Assembly: GCA_021783685.1 (NCBI GenBank)
Contig: JAJXTQ010000050.1
Span: 1 to 9,524, forward strand
From: Pseudomonadota bacterium
GTDB taxonomy: Bacteria > Pseudomonadota > Gammaproteobacteria > UBA5335
Direction: 5' to 3'
DNA: 9,524 nt
The first letter of the stretch is position 1. Every line of letters begins with the position of its first letter. Of this stretch, positions 1-7,008 are shown piece after piece. The notes under the pieces were generated by a model. The model was not told the origin of the DNA, searched no databases, and saw only the letters and a list, made by a program, of their open reading frames with translations. A program made the translations under genes and the position numbers.

Positions 1-578
1 GTGACGATGGCCCAGTAGACGCTCACCGGGATGCTGGTGAAGCCGTTCTCCGGCCCCTCCACGACGTACATCAGGGTGCCGAAGATCACCATCAGGATGA
101 GCACGGTGAACAGGAACACGCCGATCTTGCGCCGCGCCTGCACCAGCGCTTCGATCAGGAAATTGGCCTCGCGCAGGAAGTTGAGCAACCGCAGCACGCG
201 GAAGATGCGCAGCGCGCGCAGCAGGCGGATGCTGAGCAGGTAGTGGGCGCCGGGCACGAGCAGGCTGAGATAGGTGGGCAACACCGCCGCGAGATCGACG
301 AGGCCGTAGAAGCTGCGGGCGTAGCGCAATGGCCGGTCGCTCACCCACAGGCGCAGCAGGTATTCCAGCGTGAACAGGATGGTGAATGCCCACTCGGCGA
401 CGTATAGCGCAGCGCCGTAGTGCGCATGGATGGACTGCACGCTGTCGAGCATGACCGCGACGACGCTGACCAGAATGGCCACGATGAGGATTTCATCGAA
501 GGCTTGGCCGGCCCGTGTGTCGGTGCCGAACACGATCCGGCGCAGCCGCGTCCGCAATTCATCCCTTCCGTTCGGCAT
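1..578 (-). CDS. Voltage-gated ion channel (potassium-channel type), C-terminus cut by window edge
   Basis: The first 192 residues of an inner-membrane six-helix cation channel are visible. Hydrophobic segments match S1 (about residues 30-44), S2 (57-79), S3 (91-108), S4 (114-135) and S5 (152-173), followed by an amphipathic stretch ending VYWAIV, which looks like the pore helix. S4 carries five arginines exactly three apart (R118, R121, R124, R127, R130), the hallmark of a voltage sensor. S2 has FxxExxxR with E72 and R76, and S3 has D95, the usual counter-charges. The reading frame runs off the left edge just where a TVGYGD-type filter would be expected, so ion selectivity is not shown. Potassium is inferred from resemblance to bacterial Kv-like channels; a sodium channel is less likely. 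The ATG at 578 is chosen because AGGGGA (586-591) sits 7 bases upstream and the conserved domain begins shortly after. It has its own promoter candidate and is probably separate from the kinase gene upstream. Confidence 0.9.
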   Translation of the reverse strand, partial: MPNGRDELRTRLRRIVFGTDTRAGQAFDEILIVAILVSVVAVMLDSVQSIHAHYGAALYVAEWAFTILFTLEYLLRLWVSDRPLRYARSFYGLVDLAAVLPTYLSLLVPGAHYLLSIRLLRALRIFRVLRLLNFLREANFLIEALVQARRKIGVFLFTVLILMVIFGTLMYVVEGPENGFTSIPVSVYWAIV

Positions 579-585
579 TCCGGCG

Positions 586-591
586 TCCCCT
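586..591 (-). promoter_or_regulatory. Shine-Dalgarno site of the ion channel gene
   Basis: AGGGGA on the minus strand lies 7 bases before the ATG at 578. It is a near-consensus ribosome binding site and fixes this start. Confidence 0.7.
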
Positions 592-609
592 GATGATGAC
601 CTCGCCCGG

Positions 610-638
610 ATTGTGGCCTGAAACGGCGATCCTGTCAG
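610..638 (-). promoter_or_regulatory. Candidate sigma-70 promoter of the ion channel gene
   Basis: Reading the minus strand, CTGACA (633-638, five of six to TTGACA) is followed after exactly 17 bases by CACAAT (610-615, four of six to TATAAT). Transcription would start near 603, giving a leader of about 25 bases that contains the AGGGGA ribosome binding site. It falls in the 121-base gap (579-699) after the kinase stop codon. That gap shows no convincing terminator: only short GC-rich stems without a T-run. The call is by motif only. Confidence 0.4.
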
Positions 639-699
639 ACGCTCGCCTGGATGCGCGCAGGCCGAGTCCAGCCGGTGCACGGCGCGCGGGATCGGGTGA

Positions 700-2406
700 C
701 TACCCCCGGCTGAGGAGGAACAGCAGGATCAGATTGGCCAGCGCGCTGAGGATGAACAAACCGCGCCAGGTGGCGACGGGATCGCGGGCGAGGATGGGCG
801 GCCGGCGCGCGGCGACGAAGTCGGGGTTGGGCTCGCCGAGGTCATGGAGAAATTCGGAGAGCTCCGCCTGGCGCAGCGCGGGATTGCGCTGCAGCGCCTT
901 CTCCAGCGCCCAGTCCACCCACAGCGGCAGGTCCGGCGCCCACTGCCGCGCCGGGGTGTAGGCGAGACGGCGGATGGTGGTTTCGTCATAGCGCTCGCCG
1001 TAGGGCAGATGGCCCGTGAGCAGTTCATAGGTGATCACGGCGAGCGAAAAAAGATCCGAGCGCGGGCTGCAGGGCTCGCCCAGCAGGTACTCGGGCGCGG
1101 TGTAGAGCCGAGTGCCGAGCAGGTTCAGGCGCTGGATCGGGGTGGTGATTTCCTCGACCCCGGCGATCTTGGTCGAGCCGAAGTCGATGATCCGGGCCGT
1201 TCCTTCGGCATCGATGAGGATGTTTTCGGGCTTCAGGTCCTGATGGATCATCTCCAGCCGGTGGAAGGCCATGAGGCCGCGCGCGATCTGGCCGATGAGG
1301 TCGCGCACCCGGTGCAGGTCCGGCTGCGGATGGCCGTGCATCCATTGCCGCAGGGTATCGCCCGCGACGTATTCCGCGACCGTGTAGAGAAACTGACGCG
1401 GCCGGGTGGGCTCGACGACGCGCAGCACGTGCGGGCTGTGCAAACGCTTGCCGACCCATTCCTCGTGCGTGAACAGGTCCAGATAGACCGGATCGTCCTG
1501 ATAGTTGGCCGATGGGGTCTTGAGCGCGACCTGGGCACCGCTGTCCTCGTCCACGGCGAGATAGACCTGGCTGCGCGCGCTGGCGTGCAGGGCGCGGACG
1601 ATCCGGTAGCCGTCGATGCGCATCCCCGGATCGAGCTCGGGCGGAAACGGCTTTTCGGTGAGCTGGTCGAACCAGCCGGCCGCATCGATCTCCGGCAGCG
1701 CGTCGAAGCGCACGATCTGGCAGGTCACATTGTCGGGGCTGCCTGCGTGCAGGGCGCCGGTCGCGATCGCTTTCGCCGCCCGATCGAGATGGTCGGCATG
1801 CGCCAGGATCGCGGCAACCATCGCCTGCTCGTTGAGGTACTCGTGCACCCCGTCGGTGGTGAACAGGAACACGTCGCCGACCTCGACCGGCAAAGCGCGG
1901 TAGTCGATGTCCAGATGCAGGTCGATGCCGAGCGCGCGGGTGAGGAAATTCCGGTCCTCCGACACCCAGACGCGATGGTCCTGGGTGAGCTGGGTGAGTT
2001 CGCCCTGGCGCAGCCGGTAGATGCGCGTGTCGCCGACGTGGAACAGATGCGCCGTGGTGGATTTCACCACCAGCGCGCTCAGCGTCGTGGCGCAACTGCG
2101 CCGCGCACTGTCTGCGCCCTGGCCGCACAGCCAGCGGTTGGTGGCCCGCAGCACCTTTTCCACCGACGTCTTCACGGTCCAGGACTCGGCGGTGCAGTAA
2201 TAGTCGTGGAGCAGGCTCTTGACGCTGGTTTCGCTGGCGACACGCCCGGCCGCGCTGCCGCTCACACCGTCGGCCAGCACGGCGGCGATGCCCTTGCTCT
2301 CCAGCAGCGGCGAGGCGGGAACCAGCACGCCGTAGCTGTCCTGGTTCTCGGCCTTGACGCCCCGGTCGGAGTATTGGCCGACCGAGACCCGCGCCGCTGG
2401 CGTCAT
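700..2406 (-). CDS. PP2C-type protein phosphatase / Ser-Thr protein kinase fusion with C-terminal membrane anchor
   Basis: This 568-residue protein joins two opposing enzymes. Residues about 6-235 are a PP2C phosphatase: D14 and the ENQD motif (E20-D23), the metal-site ADG (D46, G47), the GDTRIY segment (G125-Y130), TTDGV (D185) and PDN (D225, N226). Residues about 264-525 are a protein kinase: catalytic lysine in VALK (K296), helix-C glutamate E315 or E316, HQDLKPEN (388-395) with catalytic D390, DFG (D408), GTRLYTAPE (431-439) and D451. The glycine-rich loop is degenerate (LHASARSQVY, no GxGxxG), and HQD replaces the usual HRD. Residues 547-565 form one transmembrane helix, so both domains should sit on the cytoplasmic face of the inner membrane. 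The ATG at 2406 is the only ordinary start near the family N-terminus. The gene lies 50 bases after the nitrate transporter, probably in one transcript. In Pseudomonas a related fusion follows nasA and precedes nirBD. A role in nitrate assimilation is inferred from that context; the substrates are unknown. Confidence 0.92.
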   Translation of the reverse strand: MTPAARVSVGQYSDRGVKAENQDSYGVLVPASPLLESKGIAAVLADGVSGSAAGRVASETSVKSLLHDYYCTAESWTVKTSVEKVLRATNRWLCGQGADSARRSCATTLSALVVKSTTAHLFHVGDTRIYRLRQGELTQLTQDHRVWVSEDRNFLTRALGIDLHLDIDYRALPVEVGDVFLFTTDGVHEYLNEQAMVAAILAHADHLDRAAKAIATGALHAGSPDNVTCQIVRFDALPEIDAAGWFDQLTEKPFPPELDPGMRIDGYRIVRALHASARSQVYLAVDEDSGAQVALKTPSANYQDDPVYLDLFTHEEWVGKRLHSPHVLRVVEPTRPRQFLYTVAEYVAGDTLRQWMHGHPQPDLHRVRDLIGQIARGLMAFHRLEMIHQDLKPENILIDAEGTARIIDFGSTKIAGVEEITTPIQRLNLLGTRLYTAPEYLLGEPCSPRSDLFSLAVITYELLTGHLPYGERYDETTIRRLAYTPARQWAPDLPLWVDWALEKALQRNPALRQAELSEFLHDLGEPNPDFVAARRPPILARDPVATWRGLFILSALANLILLFLLSRG

Positions 2407-2456
2407 CGGCGGCGCATCCCGCGCGCGGCCGTCATCCAGGTCTCGCCGCGGATCAT
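2403..2456 (-). other. Possible translationally coupled micro-ORF between transporter and kinase (17 aa)
   Basis: The ATG at 2456 follows the transporter stop codon with no gap (TGAATG), and the frame ends in a TGA that overlaps the kinase start as ATGA. The predicted peptide is MIRGETWMTAARGMRRR. Ribosomes could use it to pass from the transporter to the kinase gene, whose own ribosome binding site is weak (only CGGGA nearby). It may equally be chance: the peptide resembles nothing I recognise, and a 54-base frame is easily found in GC-rich DNA. Confidence 0.25.
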
Positions 2457-3923
2457 TCAGCCGACCTTGATCATCTGCACCGTCCCGTCGGGCAGGACTT
2501 CAGCCGTTTCCCCGCGTGGCTCGGCCAGCAGCAGCGCGATCAGCGCCAGCACCACCAGCGCCGTGCCACCGATCACCATGAAGAAGATCTGCGGCGACAC
2601 GAAGGACAGCACGGTCAGGAACACCAGCCCCCCGACGTTGCCGTAGGCCCCCGCCATGCCGGCGATCTGGCCGGTCATGCGGCGCTGGATCAGCGGCACC
2701 ATGGCGAACACGGCGCCCGAGCCGCCCTTGGCGAACAGGCCGCAGAGCAGGGTGTTGGCCACCACCAGCGCCACCGGCCAGCCCTGATTCACCTGCCCCA
2801 GCAGCAGAAAACTGCCGGTGATGCCGCTGAAGAGCAACAGCAGGCTCAGGCGCCGGCCGATGCGATCGCTCAGGATGCCGCCCGCGGGCCGGGCGACCAG
2901 ATTCATCACGGGGTAGGTGCCGGCCAGGAGGCCGGCGGTGACCGGCGAAAGATGGAACTGGTCGAGATAGAACAGTGGCAGCATGGACACCAGCGCCAGC
3001 TCCGAGCCGAAGGTGACGAGGTAGGCCAGATCCAGGATCGCCACCTGCCCGAAGCGGTAGCGAAACAGCTCCGGCACGGGCTTGGCCAGCACTTCCCGGT
3101 TCACCTGCACGATCTTCCAGCCCTGATAGGCGCAGATGGCCGCGATGGCGGCATAGAGCGTGAAGCTCATGGCCGGCGAGAACCACTTCAGCCCGGACGG
3201 CGACAGCTTCCAGACGAGCAGCGCCAGCGCCCCATAAATGGGCAGACTCATGAGCAGGTAGAGCGCCAGATCGCCGCGGCTGGTGACCTCCATCGCGCCC
3301 ATCTTCTTGGGCTTGAAGTAGGTCGAGCCCTTGGGCGTGTCCTCCACTGAGCGGTAGTAGACGACGCCGTAGATGATGGCCACGACGCCCGTGGCGGCGA
3401 TGGCGAAGCGCCAGCCGTGCTCGCCGCCGAAGGCGAGCGCCAGGGACGGCAGCAGCATGGCCGAGGCAGCCGAGCCGAAGTTGCCCCAGCCGCCGTAGAT
3501 GCCTTGCGCGATGCCCGTCTGGCGGGCCGGGAACCACTCCCCGATCATGCGGATGCCGACGACGAACCCGGCGCCCACGAAGCCCAGCAGAAACCGCGTC
3601 AGCGCGAGCTGCGCGAAGCTCTGGGCGAGCGCGAAGGCGAAGCACATGAGGCCCGCGCTGATGAGGATGAGCGTGAACATCCGCCGCGGACCGTAACGGT
3701 CGACCAGCATGCCGACCACGATGCGCGCCGGAATGGTGAGCGCCACGTTGAGGATCAGCAGGATGCCGACTTCCTGTTCGTTCAGGCCGAAGTTCTGCCG
3801 CAGGGCGGCCATGAGCGGGGCGTGATTGAACCAGACGGCGAAGGAGATGAAAAAGGCGATCCAGCTCAGGTGCAGGATGCGCATGTTGTCCTTGAAGGAC
3901 AGGAGATTGAGTCTTTCGGCCAT
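2457..3923 (-). CDS. nasA: NNP-family nitrate/nitrite transporter (NasA/NarK type MFS)
   Basis: This 488-residue inner-membrane transporter of the major facilitator superfamily probably imports nitrate for assimilation. MFS motif A is clear in both halves (GMLVDRYGPRR, 71-81; GGILSDRIGRR, 348-358). Both glycine-rich NNP signatures are present (GGWGNFG, 144-150; GAYGNVG, 425-431). R67 and R345, just before the two motif A copies, are candidates for the substrate-binding arginine pair known from NarK. Between the halves, residues 195-290 hold two additional hydrophobic segments (about 221-238 and 250-267), suggesting 14 rather than 12 helices. The frame is open further upstream to an ATG at 4079, but the start at 3923 is chosen because MAERLNLLSF is where the family N-terminus begins, a weak GGAA site precedes it, and a sigma-54 promoter lies inside the longer version. 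It shares a transcript with the phosphatase-kinase gene. Export of nitrite, or nitrate/nitrite exchange, is the alternative role. Confidence 0.9.
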   Translation of the reverse strand: MAERLNLLSFKDNMRILHLSWIAFFISFAVWFNHAPLMAALRQNFGLNEQEVGILLILNVALTIPARIVVGMLVDRYGPRRMFTLILISAGLMCFAFALAQSFAQLALTRFLLGFVGAGFVVGIRMIGEWFPARQTGIAQGIYGGWGNFGSAASAMLLPSLALAFGGEHGWRFAIAATGVVAIIYGVVYYRSVEDTPKGSTYFKPKKMGAMEVTSRGDLALYLLMSLPIYGALALLVWKLSPSGLKWFSPAMSFTLYAAIAAICAYQGWKIVQVNREVLAKPVPELFRYRFGQVAILDLAYLVTFGSELALVSMLPLFYLDQFHLSPVTAGLLAGTYPVMNLVARPAGGILSDRIGRRLSLLLLFSGITGSFLLLGQVNQGWPVALVVANTLLCGLFAKGGSGAVFAMVPLIQRRMTGQIAGMAGAYGNVGGLVFLTVLSFVSPQIFFMVIGGTALVVLALIALLLAEPRGETAEVLPDGTVQMIKVG

Positions 3924-3960
3924 GGGGAGGGATTCCGGCAGGATGAGCGTGCCGGAAATT

Positions 3961-3976
3961 CGCAAGATCTGCGCCA
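3961..3976 (-). promoter_or_regulatory. Sigma-54 (-24/-12) promoter of the nitrate transporter-kinase operon
   Basis: The minus strand reads TGGCGCAGATCTTGCG, against the RpoN consensus TGGCAC-N5-TTGC. The invariant GG (3974-3975) and GC (3962-3963) are separated by exactly 10 bases. Transcription would start near 3951, leaving a leader of about 28 bases before the ATG at 3923. That is too short for a NasT/NasR-type antitermination hairpin, so control should act at initiation. The two NtrC-like dyads upstream support the call. I saw no clear IHF site between them and the promoter. Confidence 0.7.
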
Positions 3977-4086
3977 AGATCGCGCACGCCGGCCGATTGG
4001 CCCGAGAATGCGGCCCCGGCCTAGCAAACCCCTTGACGCCGGTGGTCGATGGCGCGCTGTTATGGCGCGACGCAGCCACATCAGGC

Positions 4087-4101
4087 GCACCAAATGCGCG
4101 C
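4087..4101 (-). promoter_or_regulatory. NtrC-like enhancer site, promoter-proximal
   Basis: The minus strand reads GCGCGCATTTGGTGC, fitting the NtrC dyad GCAC-N7-GTGC with one mismatch in the left arm. The centre is about 143 bases upstream of the predicted sigma-54 start site, a normal enhancer distance, and 40 bases from the second dyad. Confidence 0.5.
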
Positions 4102-4113
4102 TACAAGCGACCG

Positions 4114-4132
4114 TGGTGCAGATGACGCACCA
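4114..4132. repeat. Perfect inverted repeat TGGTGC-N7-GCACCA
   Basis: A 6-base-pair perfect palindrome with a 7-base centre lies between treY and nasA. Its arms are NtrC half-sites in outward order: one arm belongs to the distal NtrC-like dyad, and the other may be a half-site of a third, weaker one. In RNA it could fold as a small hairpin behind treY, but no T-run follows, so it is a poor intrinsic terminator. Confidence 0.4.
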
Positions 4133-4141
4133 ATTTCATGC
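4127..4141 (-). promoter_or_regulatory. NtrC-like enhancer site, promoter-distal
   Basis: The minus strand reads GCATGAAATTGGTGC, which matches GCAC-N7-GTGC with one mismatch and resembles the glnA enhancer site in its AT-rich centre and TTGGTGC right arm. It is centred about 183 bases upstream of the predicted start and 40 bases (near four helical turns) from the proximal site, so both would lie on about the same face of the DNA. Confidence 0.55.
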
Positions 4142-4150
4142 GGCGCGCAG

Positions 4151-7006
4151 TCACCCCGGCCTGAGCAGCGCGAGCGGCGCGCCGGCAAGGCCGGCGCCGA
4201 GATCGGCGCCCACCTCGGCCCACTGCGTTCCCGTCAGCACGTCCGTCCAGGGGCCGGATGGCAGGCCGGGGTCGGCTTGCAGGCGCGTATCCGCCCAGCG
4301 CGCGCCGGTCAATCGGTCGAGGTCGCCCTGGCACAGGGTGTAGAGCAGGCGCGGCGCCAGCACGACGAGCGCGCGGCCCTCGAACTGCCGGGCGAACACG
4401 CAGAGGTGCTCGGACGCCGGCCCACTGACCGTCAGCGGCAGGTAGCTGCCCTGCTGGAACAGCGCGGGATCGGCCTGGCGCCAGGCGAGCGCCGCATGCA
4501 CGAGATGCAACTTGAGCGCGCCGTCCGTGCGGTTCTCCCACGCGGCCTGCCAGCGCGCCGCCGGATCCGGCGCCTCGCGCAAGCGCGCGAGCAGGTCTGA
4601 GCGTTTGGCATAGTCCACCGGACGGCGGTTGTCCGGATCGACGAGGCTCAGGGTTTCCAGTTCCGTGCCCTGATAGAGGTCTGGGAAACCGGGCGCCGTG
4701 GCCTGCAACAGGCTTTGCGCGAGCCCGTTCCAGCGCCCGAAGGGGACGAGCGGCGCCACGAAGCGGGCCAGATCGTCCGGGAACGGATTGGTCGGCCCCG
4801 GCTCCAGAACGCCGCGGACGAAACGCTCCAGCGCAGTCTCGTAGCCGGCATCCGGGCTGAACCAGGAACTCTGCTCCTTGCCTTCGCGCGTGGCCTTTTG
4901 CAGGTAGGCCACGATGCGATCCGCATAATCAGGCGCGATCGCCGCCGCATCGGCGGGCCAGCTGCCGATCAGCGTCTGGTAGAGCAGGTACTCGTGATGC
5001 GCTGCGGGCAACCGCTCGCCGTCCGCTTCGGTGAGGTGGCGCCGGTTCATGCGCGCCCAGCGCTGCACGGCCTCGCCGAAGGCCTGCGGACACTCCGACA
5101 GCACATTGAGGCGGGCGCGCACGTCCTCGCTGCGCTTGGTGTCGTGGGTGGTGCCGGCCAGCATCTGATGCGCAAACTGCTGCAGCCGGCGCTGATTGTG
5201 ATGATGCAGCGCGGCCACGCTGACCTCGGCGCGCGCCGGATTGCTGCCGACCTCGTTCAGGGACGCCAGCGCAAAGCTGCGATAGAAGGTCGTGTCCTCG
5301 ACCGATTTCGCCATCACCGGCCCGGTGTACTGGGCAAAGCGCATGGCGAAATCCTGCAACGCCAGCCGGCGCAGGGCGGGCGTGTCCGCTGCCGTGTCCA
5401 GGGCGAGCACGCGGTGAATGAAATCGAAGATCGTCGTTTCCCCGCGCGCGTGACGCTTTTTCGCCTGCGCGACGGCCCAGTCCAGGTCGCGCCGATCCTC
5501 ATCCTGCGCGCCCCGGCCATCGACGTAGGTGCGGTAGACGGGAAAGGCCGCGACCACCTCCGCCAGCGCGCTGCGCAAGGCATTGACGGTGAAGTCGCGC
5601 GTCACGGGATCGGCCTCGGCCAGCCGCCCCAGCCGGTTGGCGAGCACGTTGAGCTCGCTGGCCAGCGTGGTGCGCATGATCGTGCGCTTGGCGGTGTGGA
5701 TGGTCTCGCCCAAGGGCTCGGTGCGGCCGGTGAAATCGGCGAAACATTGGCGCAGCGCGGCAAGGCCATTGCCGTCGATCTGCACGCCGTTCATGAGCCG
5801 GATGAATTCATAGCCGGTGGTGCCGTGCACGCGCCAGTCGGCGCGCAGCGATTCATGATCGGCGAGGATCTTTTCCACCGCGACGTAGACGGGCGGCTCG
5901 GTGCCGACCGGCTGGCCGAGCGCGACGGCCGTGGCCTCGGCCAGGCGCGCAAAATACGCCGCCGGGTCGTAAAGACCGTCCGGATGATCGATGCGCAGGC
6001 CGTGCACCCGGCCCAGGCGCACCTGCTCCAGGATCAGGCGATGGGTGGCCTCGAACACCTCCGGCCGTTCCATGCGCAGGCCGGCCAGTTCGTTGATGTC
6101 GAAAAAGCGGCGGTAGTTGATCTCATCGGCGGCCACGCGCCAGAAGGCGAGCCGCCAGGGCTGTCGTTCCAGCAGGCCGTGGAGGCCGTCATCCGCCGTC
6201 CAGTCGCGACAGCGGGCATTGATCGTCGCGACCTGATGGGCGATGTGCGTCGCCAGTGCCGGACTGCGCGCGACCAGCGCGGCCAGCGCCCGTTTGTGCA
6301 GTTCCTTGTCCCGCTCGCGCTCGCGCAGCGCCTCGCTTTCGCCGCGGGTGCGTTCGGGCAGATGGCCGAAGGCGGCGATGAGCCGCTCGAACTCCAGCAG
6401 ATCGGGATTCTGGCTGCCGAGACGCTGGCGCAGCGCGTCGAGATCGGCATGGAGGATGCGGGGATAGGTCGAGGGGTCGAGCGGAAAGCGGTGCTGGAAA
6501 TAGCACAGCGAAAAGGCGCCGGCGCCGGCGTCGAAGCGCAGCGTGAGCTCGCCCCGCGCCAGAGTCTCGCCATAGGGTCCGCCGAGCGTGGGCAGCAGCA
6601 CCTTGCCGTGCAGCTCGCGCTTGAGCGGATGCCAATCGATGTCGAAGAAATCCGCCCACGGCGAGGCCGGCCCGTTTTCGAGCACCGACAGCCACCACGG
6701 GTTGTCGTCCCCCATCACGCCCATGTGGTTGGGCACGATGTCCCAGACCTGCCCGAGGCCATGGTCCTGCAGCGCGCGCACCAGCGCCTCGAAACCCGCC
6801 ATGCCGCCCAGCTCCGGGTTTAGGACCGCATGGTTCACCACGTCATAGCCGTGGGTGCTGCCGGGTCGGGCCTGCAGCACCGGCGAGAGATAGACGTGCG
6901 AGACGCCCAGCGCGGCGAGATAAGGCACCTGCGCGGCGGCGTCGGCAAAGGTGAAGCCGCCGCGCAGTTGCAGCCGGTAGGTCGCGGTCGGTCGGTACAG
7001 TGACAT
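4151..7006 (-). CDS. treY: Malto-oligosyltrehalose synthase TreY
   Basis: TreY (951 residues, GH13 family, cytoplasmic) isomerises the reducing-end alpha-1,4 bond of malto-oligosaccharides to an alpha,alpha-1,1 bond, giving malto-oligosyltrehalose for TreZ. The N-terminus (TATYRLQL, then HVYLSPVLQARPGSTHGYD, 37-55) is typical. GH13 regions follow in order: DIVPNHMG (89-96), GLRIDHPDG (336-344) with nucleophile D340, VEKIL (377-381) with acid/base E378, and THDTKRSED (620-628) with D622. The long insertions between barrel elements and the late DLYQGTE (776-782) and DPDNRRPVDY (790-799) blocks are also family traits. The length is at the long end but no domain looks added. The start at 7006 has a strong GGAGGG site 6 bases upstream and lies 2 bases after the treZ stop, so the two genes are almost certainly cotranscribed and translationally coupled. 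It is the last gene of the glgX-treZ-treY operon. Confidence 0.97.
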   Translation of the reverse strand: MSLYRPTATYRLQLRGGFTFADAAAQVPYLAALGVSHVYLSPVLQARPGSTHGYDVVNHAVLNPELGGMAGFEALVRALQDHGLGQVWDIVPNHMGVMGDDNPWWLSVLENGPASPWADFFDIDWHPLKRELHGKVLLPTLGGPYGETLARGELTLRFDAGAGAFSLCYFQHRFPLDPSTYPRILHADLDALRQRLGSQNPDLLEFERLIAAFGHLPERTRGESEALRERERDKELHKRALAALVARSPALATHIAHQVATINARCRDWTADDGLHGLLERQPWRLAFWRVAADEINYRRFFDINELAGLRMERPEVFEATHRLILEQVRLGRVHGLRIDHPDGLYDPAAYFARLAEATAVALGQPVGTEPPVYVAVEKILADHESLRADWRVHGTTGYEFIRLMNGVQIDGNGLAALRQCFADFTGRTEPLGETIHTAKRTIMRTTLASELNVLANRLGRLAEADPVTRDFTVNALRSALAEVVAAFPVYRTYVDGRGAQDEDRRDLDWAVAQAKKRHARGETTIFDFIHRVLALDTAADTPALRRLALQDFAMRFAQYTGPVMAKSVEDTTFYRSFALASLNEVGSNPARAEVSVAALHHHNQRRLQQFAHQMLAGTTHDTKRSEDVRARLNVLSECPQAFGEAVQRWARMNRRHLTEADGERLPAAHHEYLLYQTLIGSWPADAAAIAPDYADRIVAYLQKATREGKEQSSWFSPDAGYETALERFVRGVLEPGPTNPFPDDLARFVAPLVPFGRWNGLAQSLLQATAPGFPDLYQGTELETLSLVDPDNRRPVDYAKRSDLLARLREAPDPAARWQAAWENRTDGALKLHLVHAALAWRQADPALFQQGSYLPLTVSGPASEHLCVFARQFEGRALVVLAPRLLYTLCQGDLDRLTGARWADTRLQADPGLPSGPWTDVLTGTQWAEVGADLGAGLAGAPLALLRPG

Positions 7007-7008
7007 GC

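Noticed and set aside
640..699. An intrinsic terminator after the phosphatase-kinase gene
   Set aside because: Only short competing stems such as GCCTG/CAGGC are present, with no T-run on the minus strand.
844..2646. A 600-codon open frame on the plus strand opposite the phosphatase-kinase gene
   Set aside because: It is an antisense shadow. Its translation has no recognisable domain, is rich in G, A, R and V as expected from the complement of GC-rich codons, and the minus-strand frame carries full PP2C and kinase motifs.
2500..3987. A 495-codon minus-strand frame overlapping nasA in another phase
   Set aside because: It is rich in arginine, histidine and proline with no membrane segments. 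The nasA frame in the same region has MFS motif A twice and both NNP signatures.
3924..4079. A longer N-terminus for the nitrate transporter starting at 4079
   Set aside because: The extra 52 residues do not resemble the family, and the sigma-54 promoter at 3961-3976 would lie inside the coding region.
3924..4086. A NasT/NasR-type two-hairpin antitermination leader before nasA
   Set aside because: The predicted leader after the sigma-54 start is only about 28 bases, and I saw no hairpin pair followed by a T-run.
4715..6823. A 702-codon open frame on the plus strand opposite treY
   Set aside because: It is a mirror of the treY codon bias, with low-complexity arginine, glutamine and glycine-rich translation and no domain, while the minus strand encodes TreY along its whole length.
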